In this document: piece after piece, positions 1 to 8,637 of the stretch
Position numbering within the stretch: the stretch's first letter is position 1
Layout: the number at the start of each line of letters is the position of its first letter
From: DATLGB01 sp963740765
GTDB taxonomy: Bacteria > Actinomycetota > Thermoleophilia > Solirubrobacterales > Solirubrobacteraceae
Direction of reading: 5' to 3'
DNA length: 64,000 nt
NCBI GenBank assembly: GCA_963740765.1
Contig: CAVUFN010000001.1
Location: 183,316-247,315 of the forward strand
The notes under the pieces: generated by a model
Told to the model about the DNA's origin: nothing
The model's input: the letters and a program-made list of their open reading frames with translations, nothing else
The model's database searches: none
Position numbers and translations under genes: made by a program

Positions 1-1
1 G

Positions 2-208
2 GACGAGGCCGAGCGCGAGCAGCGCGTCCGCGACGTCCTCGCCGCCGCCCAGGCGAACGCCGAAGCCCTGAACGCCGCGCAGCTGTTCGAGATCGACGAC
101 GTCATCGACCCGGCCGACACCCGCTCGATCATCGCGTCGACGCTGTCCGCCGCCACCGCCCACGGGCGCGAGCGCCCGCCGGCGCACCGCTTCATCGATA
201 CCTGGTGA
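2..208 (+). CDS. Acyl-CoA carboxylase carboxyltransferase subunit, C-terminal end (partial)
   Basis: Only the last 68 codons are inside the window; the gene begins upstream. The motif IDDVIDPADTR is the conserved C-terminal signature of biotin-dependent acyl-CoA carboxylase beta subunits (PccB/AccD type), which move a carboxyl group from carboxybiotin to an acyl-CoA. The acyl substrate cannot be told from this fragment. The stop overlaps the 3' end of the convergent permease gene by 17 bases. Confidence 0.75.
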   Translation, partial: DEAEREQRVRDVLAAAQANAEALNAAQLFEIDDVIDPADTRSIIASTLSAATAHGRERPPAHRFIDTW

Positions 209-953
209 GGATCCTGATCCGCTCGCCCGGGGCGATCACGGCGCGCTGGATGAGCTCGGCGAGCAGGGCCGCGGCGGCCAGCTCGACGAACAGCAGGGCG
301 AGCAGGACCACGAGCTGCGTGGCGGCGGCCTCCTCGGCCGAGGCGCCCCCGAGCACGAGCCCGACGAACGTGCCGGGCAGCGTGACGAGGCCGACGCTGC
401 GCGTCTGGTCGAGCACGGGGATGAGCCCGGTGCGCAGCGCGCGGCGCACCGACGGGGCCAGTGCCGTCCGGGCGTCGTCACCCAGGCACAGGTAGGCCTC
501 GATCTCCGCCGCGTCGCCGTCGAGCGCCTCGAGCAGGCGGCGGCCGGCCAGGACGCTCGCGGCCATCGCCCCGCCGATCAGGATCCCGGCGGTCGGGACC
601 GCCGCCCGGGGCGTCGTGGCGAAGGCGCCGACCGCGAGCAGGATGCCCGTCGTGCCCAGTGCCGGCGCGGCGATCGCCACCAGCGCGCGCGCTCGCGCCC
701 GCGGGATGCCCGGGATGCGCCCGCCCGCGGTCAGGCCGGCGGTGGTGACCATGATCGCCACGAAGGCGAAGGCCAGCGCGGGCACGGCGAAGATCGCCGC
801 GATCGCCGCCCCGACCGCGGCCAGTTGCACGACCGCGCGCACGCTCCCGATGACGATCTCGCGCGCGAGGCCCACGCGCAGGTGCACGGCCAGCAGCGCC
901 GCGGCCGCAGCGAAGCCGACACCGGCCAGCGCGCGTGCGGCGGCGTCGCTCAC
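192..953 (-). CDS. fetB: FetB-type ABC transporter permease (UPF0014)
   Basis: A 253-residue integral membrane protein with about seven hydrophobic segments and the family features GGRIPGIPRARA, a central PTAGILIGGAMAA segment and VGLVTLPGTFVGLVLGG. This matches FetB/YbbM, the membrane half of a putative iron exporter linked to oxidative-stress resistance in enterobacteria; the substrate here is inferred. I chose the GTG at 953 because it overlaps the stop of the ATPase gene as GTGA, which implies translational coupling. The open frame runs further upstream, but that part is antisense to the ATPase. Confidence 0.85.
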   Translation of the reverse strand: MSDAAARALAGVGFAAAAALLAVHLRVGLAREIVIGSVRAVVQLAAVGAAIAAIFAVPALAFAFVAIMVTTAGLTAGGRIPGIPRARARALVAIAAPALGTTGILLAVGAFATTPRAAVPTAGILIGGAMAASVLAGRRLLEALDGDAAEIEAYLCLGDDARTALAPSVRRALRTGLIPVLDQTRSVGLVTLPGTFVGLVLGGASAEEAAATQLVVLLALLFVELAAAALLAELIQRAVIAPGERIRILTRYR

Positions 954-1555
954 GTCAGGCCCTCGCGGCGGTCGGCGACCGCGGCGACGAAGCGCTCGTC
1001 GTGCGTCGCGACGCAGATCGCCAGGCCACGCCCCGCGAGCGCGCGCAGCGTCTCCCCGATGCGGTCGGCGCTGGCGGCGTCGAGCGCGGCGCTTGGCTCG
1101 TCGAGCAGCAGGACCTGCGGGTCGCGGGCCAGCGCGCGGGCGAGCGCCACGCGAGCGCGCTCGCCGCCGCTCAGCTCCGCCGCCGCGCGCTCGGCGTACG
1201 CGGCACCGAGGTCCGCCGCTGCCAGGGCTGCGGTCACGTCCCCGTCGCACCCGTGGCCGACGTTGTCCGCGACCGTTCCCGGCAGCATCGCCGGCACCTG
1301 AGCGACCAGGCCGACGCGCCGGCGCAGCGCCGTCGCTGGAAGTGTCGCGACGTCCGTGCCGTCGAGCGTCACCGTCCCTGCGCGCAGCTCGACCAGCCGC
1401 ACGCACGCGCGCAGCAGGGTCGACTTGCCCGCCCCGCTCGGCGCCACCAGCGCCGTGACGGCGCCGTTGGGCACGTCGAGCGCGGCGCCCTCGAGGATCG
1501 GCCGTCCGGAGAGCTCGACGCAGACGCCGCGTGCGGAGAGCCCCTCGGTCACCAC
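950..1555 (-). CDS. fetA: FetA-type ABC transporter ATP-binding protein
   Basis: A 201-residue ABC ATPase: Walker A APSGAGKS near residue 39, signature LSGGERAR near 130, Walker B VLLLDEPSAALD near 148, H-loop THDERF near 184. It energises the FetB-type permease, whose GTG start overlaps this stop by four bases. It is slightly shorter than E. coli FetA but has every catalytic motif. The two genes form a complete minus-strand pair convergent with the carboxyltransferase. Confidence 0.85.
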   Translation of the reverse strand: MVTEGLSARGVCVELSGRPILEGAALDVPNGAVTALVAPSGAGKSTLLRACVRLVELRAGTVTLDGTDVATLPATALRRRVGLVAQVPAMLPGTVADNVGHGCDGDVTAALAAADLGAAYAERAAAELSGGERARVALARALARDPQVLLLDEPSAALDAASADRIGETLRALAGRGLAICVATHDERFVAAVADRREGLT

Positions 1556-1672
1556 CGGGACGCTACGTGGTGCCGATCAGCGCCGCGGCACGGTGGTCCC
1601 AGCCGCCCGCGAGTGACATGTTGGCGCGTTGACGCTCTTCAGCGGACGGGTGTTGCGGTCGATCCCGTGTAG

Positions 1673-1870
1673 GTGCGCCCTCTCGGATCGAGGGCAGGCT
1701 GGAACTGCCTGCAACTGCTCGCCTTCCTCGGCCTGGCGAACAGCGTCCCGCTGCTGGTGGTCGCGAGCGCGGCCGGGGACGATCCGCCCGCGCACCACGC
1801 CCGGACCGCGACGCAGCCCGCCCCGGTCAAGCCCGCGTTCCTGTGCCTGCAGAAGCGGCTCGCCCGGTGA
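1673..1870 (+). CDS. Possible small secreted protein upstream of the cyclase gene
   Basis: A 65-codon frame from GTG with a hydrophobic stretch (residues 12-33, ending ASAAG) that looks like a signal peptide, then a short polar tail. Its stop (1868-1870) overlaps a GTG at 1867 in the reading frame of the next gene as GTGA, the coupling seen repeatedly in this window; that is the main reason to list it. There is no recognisable family and no strong Shine-Dalgarno sequence, so it may be untranslated leader. Confidence 0.3.
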   Translation: MRPLGSRAGWNCLQLLAFLGLANSVPLLVVASAAGDDPPAHHARTATQPAPVKPAFLCLQKRLAR

Positions 1871-4368
1871 TCGCGCGCATCCTCGACGGCATCCCGCGCG
1901 GGCACCTGCCGGAGGAGCTGTGGCGTACCCGCCACCAGTTGCTGCTGTGGGTGCTCTTCGCGCACCTGCCGTTCCTCGTGCTCTTCGGGCTGGCCAACGA
2001 CTGGTCGCTGCTGTCCTCGCTGGCGGCGGTCACGCCGACGACGGTGCTCGGCGTGGGGGCCGTCGTCACTCGCGGCCACCGCTCGCACTCGTCCTCACTG
2101 GCGGCCCTCGGTCTGCTGAGCTGCTCCGCCGCACTCGTCGTGCTCTGGCACGGCACGATCGAGGCGCACTTCCACTACTTCGTCATGACCGCCGCGCTGG
2201 CCATGTACGAGGAGTGGGTCGTCTACGGCCTCGCGGTCAGCTACGTCGTCCTGCAGCACGCGATCATGGCCACGATCTCCGAGGAGATCGTCTTCGCGCA
2301 TCTCCACGACGATCACGGCATGTGGTTCTGGCCGCTCATCCACGGCGGCTTCATCGCGGCTCAGTCCGTCGCGAACATCGTCATGTGGCGAGCCAGCCAG
2401 GCGGCGCGCCAGCAGGCGACGGACGCGTTCGCCGAGGTTCGCCATCAGGCCGAGCACGACGCGCTCACCGGCCTGGTCAACCGTCGCGAGTTCGCGCGCC
2501 GGCTCTCCGACGAGCTGAAGGTGCTCGAGCCGGGCGAGATGGTCGGGGTCCTGTTCGTCGACCTCGACGACTTCAAGCTCATCAACGATTCGCTCGGGCA
2601 CGGCGTCGGTGACGAGCTCCTCATCGCGGTGGCCCAGCGCCTCTGCGCCGAGCTGCGCGCCGACGACACGCTCGGGCGCTTCGGTGGCGACGAGTTCGTC
2701 GCGTGCGTGACCGCGCGCGACAGCGAGATCATCCAGCGGGTGGCGGACCGGATGATCGCCACCCTCGAGCAGCCGATCACCTTCGGCGATCAGCAGCGCC
2801 GCGTGGGGGCCAGCGTCGGCGTCGCGGTCGCCACCGACCCGGAGGCCGACGCGGACGGGCTGATCCGGGACGCCGACGCCGCCATGTACGTCGCCAAGCG
2901 CCGCGGCAAGGGCCGGCGCCAGATCTTCGACGGCCGCCTGCGGGCCGACGCGCTCGAACGGCGGGCGCGGGTGCTCAGCGAGTCGGGCGTGACCGCCGCG
3001 CCCGAGTCGCTCGAGGTCGACGAGCCGGCAACGCGCCGCTCGCTGGCCGAAGTGCTGCGCAACCGCAGCGTGCTGGCCGTCTACCAGCCGATCGTGAGCG
3101 TCCACGACCGCGAGACCGTGGGCTTCGAGGCTCTGGCGCGCGGACCCGCCGGCACCGCGCTGGAGACCCCCCTGGCGCTGTTCGAGGCGGCCCGCCGGGC
3201 GGGGCGGATGGGCGAGCTGGACTGGGTCTGCCGCGAGGCTGCCATCGACGGGGCCCGCGCCGTGAACCTGCACCGGCCGCTGAAGCTGTTCGTCAACATC
3301 GAGCCGGCCGGCCTGACCACCCCGTGCCCCGAGCACCTGCTGGTCGAGTGGGAGCGCGCCGGGCAGGATCTCGGGCTCGTCGCCGAGATCACCGAGCGCG
3401 CCCTGACCGAGCGGCCCGCGGAGCTGCTGCGCGCCGTGGCCGACTTCCGCCGCCGCGGCTGGGGCATCGCCCTCGACGACGTCGGCGCCGACGTGCGCTC
3501 GATCGCGCTGATGCCTCTGCTGCGACCCGACGTCATCAAGCTCGACCTGCGCCTGATCCAGTCGCGCGACTCCAATGAGGTCGCCGAGATCATCAACGCC
3601 GTCAACGCCGAGAGCGAGCGCACCGGCGCGCTGGTGCTGGCCGAGGGTGTCGAGACCGAGGAGCAGTTCGATCGCGCCCGCGCGATGGGCGCGACCCTCG
3701 CCCAGGGCTGGCTGTTCGGCCGCCCCGGTCCGCTGCCGTCGCCCGCCACGTCCCCGGAGCACCCGCTCGTGCTCACCGCTCCCGAGTTCCGCTCGTCTGC
3801 CCACACGCCGTACCAGTCGGTGACCGCCCGCGTCCCGGCCCGGCGCGGGAACAAGAGCCTGCTGATGTCGATCACCCGCATGCTGGAGTACCAGGCGGCG
3901 AGCCTCGGCGACGCCGGTGTGATCGCCAGCGCCTTCCAGACCGCCGACCGCTTCACGCCACAGACCGGTCGCCGCTACGAGCTGCTGGCGGCCGACGCGG
4001 CGCTCGTCGTCGCGCTCGGCGTCGGCATGGACGCCGAGCCCGCGCCCGGCGTGCGCGGCGCGAGCCTGGCCACCAACGACCCGCTGCTGCACGAGTGGAG
4101 CGTCGTCGTCATCGGCCCCCACTTCTCCGCGGCGCTCGTCGCGGTCGACCTGGGGGACACCGGGCCGGACTCCCAGCGGCGCTTCGACTTCGCACTGACG
4201 TACGACCGCACGGTCGTCGCGGCCGCCGCGCAGATCCTGCTCGAGCGGGTCGCGCCGGTGGACCGCCCGGCCCGGCCGGGCCGCGCCCCGAGCTTCGTCG
4301 CCGACCTCGCGGCCGGCGGGGCGCCCGTGGTCGCCGAGCCGCCCGCGCTCCGCCCCGCCGCTTCCTGA
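1867..4368 (+). CDS. Membrane GGDEF-EAL protein with C-terminal DICT sensory domain
   Basis: About 833 residues. The N-terminal third has about six hydrophobic helices with a histidine-rich motif (IEAHFHYF). Then comes a GGDEF cyclase domain with intact GGDEF at residues 273-277 and an RxxD inhibitory site (RADD) five residues before it. An EAL phosphodiesterase domain follows, with FEALAR near 420, EITE and AEGVE, although the usual DDFG is DDVG. The last 180 residues resemble DICT, a sensory domain described in diguanylate cyclases and two-component proteins. It probably makes and/or breaks c-di-GMP at the membrane. The start at 1867 overlaps the preceding stop; an in-frame GTG at 1843 is the alternative. 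Confidence 0.85.
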   Translation: MIARILDGIPRGHLPEELWRTRHQLLLWVLFAHLPFLVLFGLANDWSLLSSLAAVTPTTVLGVGAVVTRGHRSHSSSLAALGLLSCSAALVVLWHGTIEAHFHYFVMTAALAMYEEWVVYGLAVSYVVLQHAIMATISEEIVFAHLHDDHGMWFWPLIHGGFIAAQSVANIVMWRASQAARQQATDAFAEVRHQAEHDALTGLVNRREFARRLSDELKVLEPGEMVGVLFVDLDDFKLINDSLGHGVGDELLIAVAQRLCAELRADDTLGRFGGDEFVACVTARDSEIIQRVADRMIATLEQPITFGDQQRRVGASVGVAVATDPEADADGLIRDADAAMYVAKRRGKGRRQIFDGRLRADALERRARVLSESGVTAAPESLEVDEPATRRSLAEVLRNRSVLAVYQPIVSVHDRETVGFEALARGPAGTALETPLALFEAARRAGRMGELDWVCREAAIDGARAVNLHRPLKLFVNIEPAGLTTPCPEHLLVEWERAGQDLGLVAEITERALTERPAELLRAVADFRRRGWGIALDDVGADVRSIALMPLLRPDVIKLDLRLIQSRDSNEVAEIINAVNAESERTGALVLAEGVETEEQFDRARAMGATLAQGWLFGRPGPLPSPATSPEHPLVLTAPEFRSSAHTPYQSVTARVPARRGNKSLLMSITRMLEYQAASLGDAGVIASAFQTADRFTPQTGRRYELLAADAALVVALGVGMDAEPAPGVRGASLATNDPLLHEWSVVVIGPHFSAALVAVDLGDTGPDSQRRFDFALTYDRTVVAAAAQILLERVAPVDRPARPGRAPSFVADLAAGGAPVVAEPPALRPAAS

Positions 4369-4393
4369 GCCGGGGGGTGGCAAACTCCGGGGC

Positions 4394-5290
4394 ATGACGT
4401 TCGAGCTCGAGCCGGCCGTGCCCGCCGACGCCGCCGCGGTGGCCGAGCTCGTCCAGGCAGTGGAGGCGGCGCTGTACGGACACACCACGTTCGCCGTGGG
4501 CGACCTCGAGGACGAGTGGAGCGAACTCGACCCCGCCGACGACGTGCGCCTGGTCCGCGACGGCGATCGCGTCGTCGGCTACTCGCTCGTCCGCGAGCGG
4601 GGCGAAGGGTGGGAGGTCGAGGGTGTCGTCCACCCGGACGCCTGCGGGCGCGGCATCGGGCGGTTGCTCGCCACCCGCCTCGAGGCCGCGGCCGCGGAGG
4701 GCGGCGCGCGCACGGTTCACAACAGCATCATCGAGATCGACCTCCCGGCCCGCGCCCTGCTCGAATCGCTCGGCTACACCGCCGTGCGCGTCTTCCGCGA
4801 GATGCGGATCGCGCTCGACGCGCCGCCGGCGGCCCCCGATTGGCCGGACGGCCTGACGGCCGGCGCGTTCGACCGCGAGCGGGATGCGGTCGCGTTCCAT
4901 GCCGCCCACCAGGAGGCCTTCCGCGACCACTGGGACTACACCCCGCGCGACTTCGCGGCCTGGACCAAGAGCTTCCTCGACACGGAGCGCTTCGTCCCCG
5001 CGCTGTGGTGCGTCGTCCGCGACGGCGACGAGATCGCCGCCGGCACGATCAGCACGCCCGACACCTACGGCGGCGGCTTCGTCCACGCCGTCTTCACCCG
5101 CCGCCCCTGGCGCCGCCGCGGCCTCGGCGCCGCCCTGCTGCACGACGCCTTCCGGCGCTTGTACGACCACGGCGAGCGCGAGGTCGGCCTCGGGGTCGAC
5201 GCCGCCAGCGCCACGGGGGCCTTCCGGCTCTACGAGCGCGCGGGGATGACGCCCGCACTCGGCTGGACGGTCTACGAGAAGCGTCTCTGA
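4394..5290 (+). CDS. Tandem-domain GNAT family N-acetyltransferase
   Basis: A 298-residue protein with two GNAT folds. The first (about 1-140) has the acetyl-CoA pyrophosphate loop VHPDACGRGIGRLLA; the second (about 155-298) has FTRRPWRRRGLGAALL. This duplicated layout is shared with mycothiol synthase MshD and many uncharacterised actinobacterial enzymes. Nothing visible identifies the acceptor, so mycothiol synthesis is possible but unsupported. It starts 26 bases after the c-di-GMP gene and may be co-transcribed. Confidence 0.8.
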   Translation: MTFELEPAVPADAAAVAELVQAVEAALYGHTTFAVGDLEDEWSELDPADDVRLVRDGDRVVGYSLVRERGEGWEVEGVVHPDACGRGIGRLLATRLEAAAAEGGARTVHNSIIEIDLPARALLESLGYTAVRVFREMRIALDAPPAAPDWPDGLTAGAFDRERDAVAFHAAHQEAFRDHWDYTPRDFAAWTKSFLDTERFVPALWCVVRDGDEIAAGTISTPDTYGGGFVHAVFTRRPWRRRGLGAALLHDAFRRLYDHGEREVGLGVDAASATGAFRLYERAGMTPALGWTVYEKRL

Positions 5291-5333
5291 GCGCCGGCGT
5301 AACGCCCGGGGGCGCAAGCTCGTCTACCGGCAC

Positions 5334-6038
5334 ATGGACTGCTCGGACCTCAGCGCACTCTTCATCAACTGCACCCTGAAGCGATCACCGGAGGTGTCGC
5401 ATACCCAGGGCCTCGCCGATCACGCCATCGGCATCATGCGGGCGCAGGGCGCCGGCGTGGAGACGATCCGCGCGATCGACCACGACATCGCCACCGGCGT
5501 CTGGCCGGACATGACCGAGCACGGCTGGGCGGTCGACGAGTGGCCGGCGATCCACGAGAAGGTGATGGCCGCCGACATCCTCGTGCTGCTCTCGCCGATC
5601 TGGCTGGGCGAGAAGTCGTCGGTCTGCACCAAGGTGATCGAGCGCCTGTACGGCAACTCGCACCTGCTCAACGAGCACGGCCAGTACGCGTACTACGGAC
5701 GGGTCGGCGGGTGCATCATCACCGGCAACGAGGACGGCGCGAAGCACTGCTCGATGAACATCCTCTACTCGCTCCAGCACCTCGGCTACTCGATCCCCCC
5801 GCAGGCCGACTCCGCCTGGCTCGGCGAGGCCGGGCCCGGGCCGAGCTACCTCGACGAGGGATCGGGTGGCCCCGAGAACGACTTCACGGCGCGCAACACG
5901 GCGTTCATGACCTGGAACCTCCTCCACCTCGCCCGCATGCTCAAGGACGCCGGCGGCTTCCCGGTCGGTGGCAACTCGCGCACCGAGTGGGACGCCGGCT
6001 GCCGCTTCGACTACGACAACCCGGAGTACCGGACATGA
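5334..6038 (+). CDS. Flavodoxin-fold NAD(P)H-dependent FMN reductase-like protein
   Basis: A 234-residue soluble protein. The N-terminal strand LFINCTLKRSPEVSHT is a phosphate-binding loop of NADPH-dependent FMN reductases, and ADILVLLSPIWLGEKSS near residue 85 is the second flavin-contact loop. A glycine-rich GGCIITGNEDGAKH follows. The protein probably binds FMN and transfers electrons from NAD(P)H to quinones or other acceptors; the substrate is unknown. The gene stands alone, with a convergent SRPBCC gene downstream. Confidence 0.75.
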   Translation: MDCSDLSALFINCTLKRSPEVSHTQGLADHAIGIMRAQGAGVETIRAIDHDIATGVWPDMTEHGWAVDEWPAIHEKVMAADILVLLSPIWLGEKSSVCTKVIERLYGNSHLLNEHGQYAYYGRVGGCIITGNEDGAKHCSMNILYSLQHLGYSIPPQADSAWLGEAGPGPSYLDEGSGGPENDFTARNTAFMTWNLLHLARMLKDAGGFPVGGNSRTEWDAGCRFDYDNPEYRT

Positions 6039-6052
6039 GCGGCACTACCGGC

Positions 6053-6496
6053 TCAGCGCGCCGGGGCTTCGAGGATCTGCTTGAGCAGGCGCAGGTCCTT
6101 CGCATTGGCGCGCTTCATCGCGGCTGACAGCGCCGGGGCGGCGACCTTGCCGAATCCGCTCGGCGCGCCGGCGTTGCGAAGCGTCATTCCCGTCCCGCCG
6201 GCCGTGTCCCGCCAGGTGTACGTGGTCTGCATCGGGAAGGGCCCCTCCGCGGTCCGCATCACGAAGCGCTCCCCGGGGGCGTGCTCGATCACCTCGTACG
6301 TGTAGACCAGCTCGCGCCCGAGGAACCGCGCGACGAAGGTGATCTGCGAGCCGATGGCGAGCGGCGGCTCCGTGTGCCAGTCGACGCGCTCGATGTTCCG
6401 GTACCACCGCGTCGCGTTGTCGGGATCGCACGCGAAGGCGGCCACTTCCAGCCGCGGGCGCGCGATCTCGATGTCGGTGACGACGTCGACGGCCAC
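6053..6496 (-). CDS. SRPBCC family protein (polyketide cyclase/START-like)
   Basis: 147 residues from a GTG start. The pattern DIEIARPRLEVAAFACDPDNATRW followed by a beta-rich middle and a long C-terminal helix fits the SRPBCC (Bet v 1-like) fold, which encloses hydrophobic ligands. Members are often annotated as polyketide cyclase/dehydrase-like, but no catalytic assignment can be made here. It ends 14 bases from the stop of the convergent flavodoxin-like gene. Confidence 0.75.
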   Translation of the reverse strand: MAVDVVTDIEIARPRLEVAAFACDPDNATRWYRNIERVDWHTEPPLAIGSQITFVARFLGRELVYTYEVIEHAPGERFVMRTAEGPFPMQTTYTWRDTAGGTGMTLRNAGAPSGFGKVAAPALSAAMKRANAKDLRLLKQILEAPAR

Positions 6497-6546
6497 GCGC
6501 CCGAACCTACCGATCAGCCCCAGCGCCGGACGCCCTCGGTGGCGTC

Positions 6547-7053
6547 CTAAGCGGCGATGTCGAGCACGATCTCGCGGACGCCGTTCGAGAGGACGTCGCG
6601 CTCCCAGCGCCCGGGCGCATGGGCGAGGAGGCGCAGCACCGCGCCGTTCTCACCGGCGATCAGGGCCGAGAAGCGATGGATCCCGACGGCGCCGGCGGCC
6701 TCGACGAGGTCCTGCATCAGGCGGGTGCCCAGGCCGTGTCCCTGCCACGAATCAGCGACGACGATCGCCCACTCGGCGCTGTCGGGGTCCTCCGCCGAGC
6801 GCACCGCCCGCGCCACCGCCACCAGCCGGGATGCGACCGGATCCATGGCCACGAGTGCGATGTGATTGACCCCGTCGACCTCGGTCAGGTAGCGCAGCTC
6901 GGAGGCGCTGAACCGTGGCCGCGCGGCGAGGAAGCGTCTCCGGACGGTCTCGAGCGACAGCCGTCGGAGGCCTTCCTGCAGCCGCCATTTGTCGTCGGGT
7001 CCGATCGGCCGGACCACGACCTGACGACCGTCGGCGAGCCGGTGAGTGAGCAT
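6547..7053 (-). CDS. GNAT family N-acetyltransferase
   Basis: 168 residues from ATG at 7053. VVVRPIGPDDKWRLQEGL is a typical GNAT N-terminal strand-helix, and ADSWQGHGLGTRLM near residue 100 is the acetyl-CoA binding motif A. Related single-domain proteins form the acetyltransferase half of protein acetyltransferases (Pat-like), but no cNMP domain is attached. The open frame continues 54 codons upstream, but that extension is arginine/serine-rich and non-conserved, so the internal ATG is preferred. The 263 bases to the divergent acyl-CoA dehydrogenase gene should hold both promoters. Confidence 0.75.
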   Translation of the reverse strand: MLTHRLADGRQVVVRPIGPDDKWRLQEGLRRLSLETVRRRFLAARPRFSASELRYLTEVDGVNHIALVAMDPVASRLVAVARAVRSAEDPDSAEWAIVVADSWQGHGLGTRLMQDLVEAAGAVGIHRFSALIAGENGAVLRLLAHAPGRWERDVLSNGVREIVLDIAA

Positions 7054-7316
7054 GGTCGTTGCAAAGTACAACTGGCAGCCCCGGCGCAGTGTGCGCTCGC
7101 TCCACCCAGCGATCGCCGACGCGATCCGCCGCGGCCTCGTCGAGCCAGATGGGGACCGGCCCCTATAGGCGGGACCGGATTCCGGCCCGATGATGGCCGG
7201 GTGAGTTCCGCTCACGGCGGTGCCGGGCGGCGCGGAGGATGTCCGCCGCCCGGCGTGAGCCGCCTGATCTCGGGGGCTCGGGCTTCCGGTTCCGCCAGAG
7301 CGGGGAGGCCAGGGGT

Positions 7317-8525
7317 ATGACCGCGCACCCGGACTCGCCGCCCTACGACCATCTCGGCGCTGCGCTCGCGACGGACTACTTCTTCGTCCGCGAGCAGTTC
7401 ACGGAGGAGCAGTGGGAGCAGTTCATCGCGACACGGCGGTTCGTCGACGAGGAGGTCCTGCCCGTCATCAACGGCTACTGGGAGGCCGCCGAGTTGCCGT
7501 GGCCGCTGCTGCGCCGGCTGGCCGAGCTCGGTCTCTACGGCGAGGACATCGAGGGCTACGGGTGTCCGGGCATGAGCCCGCTGGCCCGTGGTCTGGTCAA
7601 CATGGAGCTGCACCGCGGCGACGGCAGCGTCGGGACCTTCCTCGGGGTGCAGTCGGGGCTGGCCATGAAGTCGATCGCGATGCACGGCTCCGAGGCGCAG
7701 AAGGAGCGCTGGCTGCCGGACATGGCGCAGCTCGAGAAGGTCGGGGCCTTCGCCCTCACCGAGCCCGACCACGGCTCCGACTCGATCGCGCTGGAGACCA
7801 CGGCGCGCCGGGACGGCGACGGCTGGGTCCTCAACGGCGCCAAGCGGTGGATCGGCAACGCCTCGATCGCCGACGTGACCGTCCTCTGGGCCCGCTCCGA
7901 GGACGACGGCGAGGTCAAGGGCTTCCTGGTCGAGGGCGATGCGGATGGTTTCGAGGCGACGACCATGGAGGGCAAGGGCGCTTCGCGGGCCATCTGGCAG
8001 GCAGACATCTCGTTGGAGGATGTGCGCGTGGGCGAGGACAGCCGGCTGCCCGGCGCCGAGACCTTCAAGGACACCGGCCGCGTCCTGGTCAGCACCCGCA
8101 GCTCGTGCGCCTGGTCGGCCCTCGGTCACGCCGTCGCCGCCTACGACATCGCGCTCACCTACGCCAAGGAGCGCGAGCAGTTCGGCAAGCCGCTGTGCAG
8201 CTTCCAGCTCATCCAGGACCGCCTGGTCAAGATGCTCGCCGAAGTCACCGGCATGCAGCTCTACTGCATGCAGCTCGCCCGGCTCGAGGAGGCCGGCAAG
8301 CTCTCGGACACCGTCGCCGCCCTCGCCAAGCTCAACAACACCCGCAAGGCCCGCTGGGTCGTCTCCGAGGCGCGCGACCTGCTCGGCGGCAACGGCGTCC
8401 TGCTCGACAACCACGTGATCCGCCACATGGGCGACATCGAGGTCATCCACACCTACGAGGGCACCGAGTCGATCCAGACCCTGATCGTCGGCCGCGACAT
8501 CACCGGCGTCAGCGCGTTCGCCTGA
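7317..8525 (+). CDS. Acyl-CoA dehydrogenase, glutaryl-CoA dehydrogenase-like
   Basis: A 402-residue FAD enzyme with all family landmarks: FALTEPDHGSDS and WVLNGAKRWIGNASIAD in the beta domain, REQFGKPLCSFQLIQ in the C-terminal helical domain, LLGGNG, and the catalytic glutamate in HTYEGTESIQ near residue 383. The overall pattern is closest to glutaryl-CoA dehydrogenases and related Acad enzymes that oxidise short acyl-CoAs; chain-length preference is inferred. ATG 7317 is preceded by a good ribosome-binding sequence (GAGGCCAGGGG), whereas the upstream part of the frame is non-conserved. Confidence 0.9.
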   Translation: MTAHPDSPPYDHLGAALATDYFFVREQFTEEQWEQFIATRRFVDEEVLPVINGYWEAAELPWPLLRRLAELGLYGEDIEGYGCPGMSPLARGLVNMELHRGDGSVGTFLGVQSGLAMKSIAMHGSEAQKERWLPDMAQLEKVGAFALTEPDHGSDSIALETTARRDGDGWVLNGAKRWIGNASIADVTVLWARSEDDGEVKGFLVEGDADGFEATTMEGKGASRAIWQADISLEDVRVGEDSRLPGAETFKDTGRVLVSTRSSCAWSALGHAVAAYDIALTYAKEREQFGKPLCSFQLIQDRLVKMLAEVTGMQLYCMQLARLEEAGKLSDTVAALAKLNNTRKARWVVSEARDLLGGNGVLLDNHVIRHMGDIEVIHTYEGTESIQTLIVGRDITGVSAFA

Positions 8526-8568
8526 ACCGCGAACCAGGAAACAGCGCGACATCCATGCGCTCGGCGAT

Positions 8569-8613
8569 CGAACCCACCGAAACTCTGAATATGTCCGACT
8601 TCGGGTGGGTTCG
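8569..8613. terminator. Inverted repeat between convergent genes, likely bidirectional terminator
   Basis: CGAACCCACCGAA (8569-8581) pairs with TTCGGGTGGGTTCG (8600-8613) with one bulged base and an 18-base loop. It lies between the stops of the acyl-CoA dehydrogenase and the convergent collagen-like gene. There is no T-run, but GC-rich Actinobacteria commonly end transcription this way. Confidence 0.5.
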
Positions 8614-8637
8614 GCGCCGGCGGGCCGGGCTGTCCGG

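Noticed and set aside
2095..4488. 797-codon minus-strand frame
   Set aside because: Antisense to the GGDEF-EAL-DICT gene, whose catalytic motifs are unmistakable.
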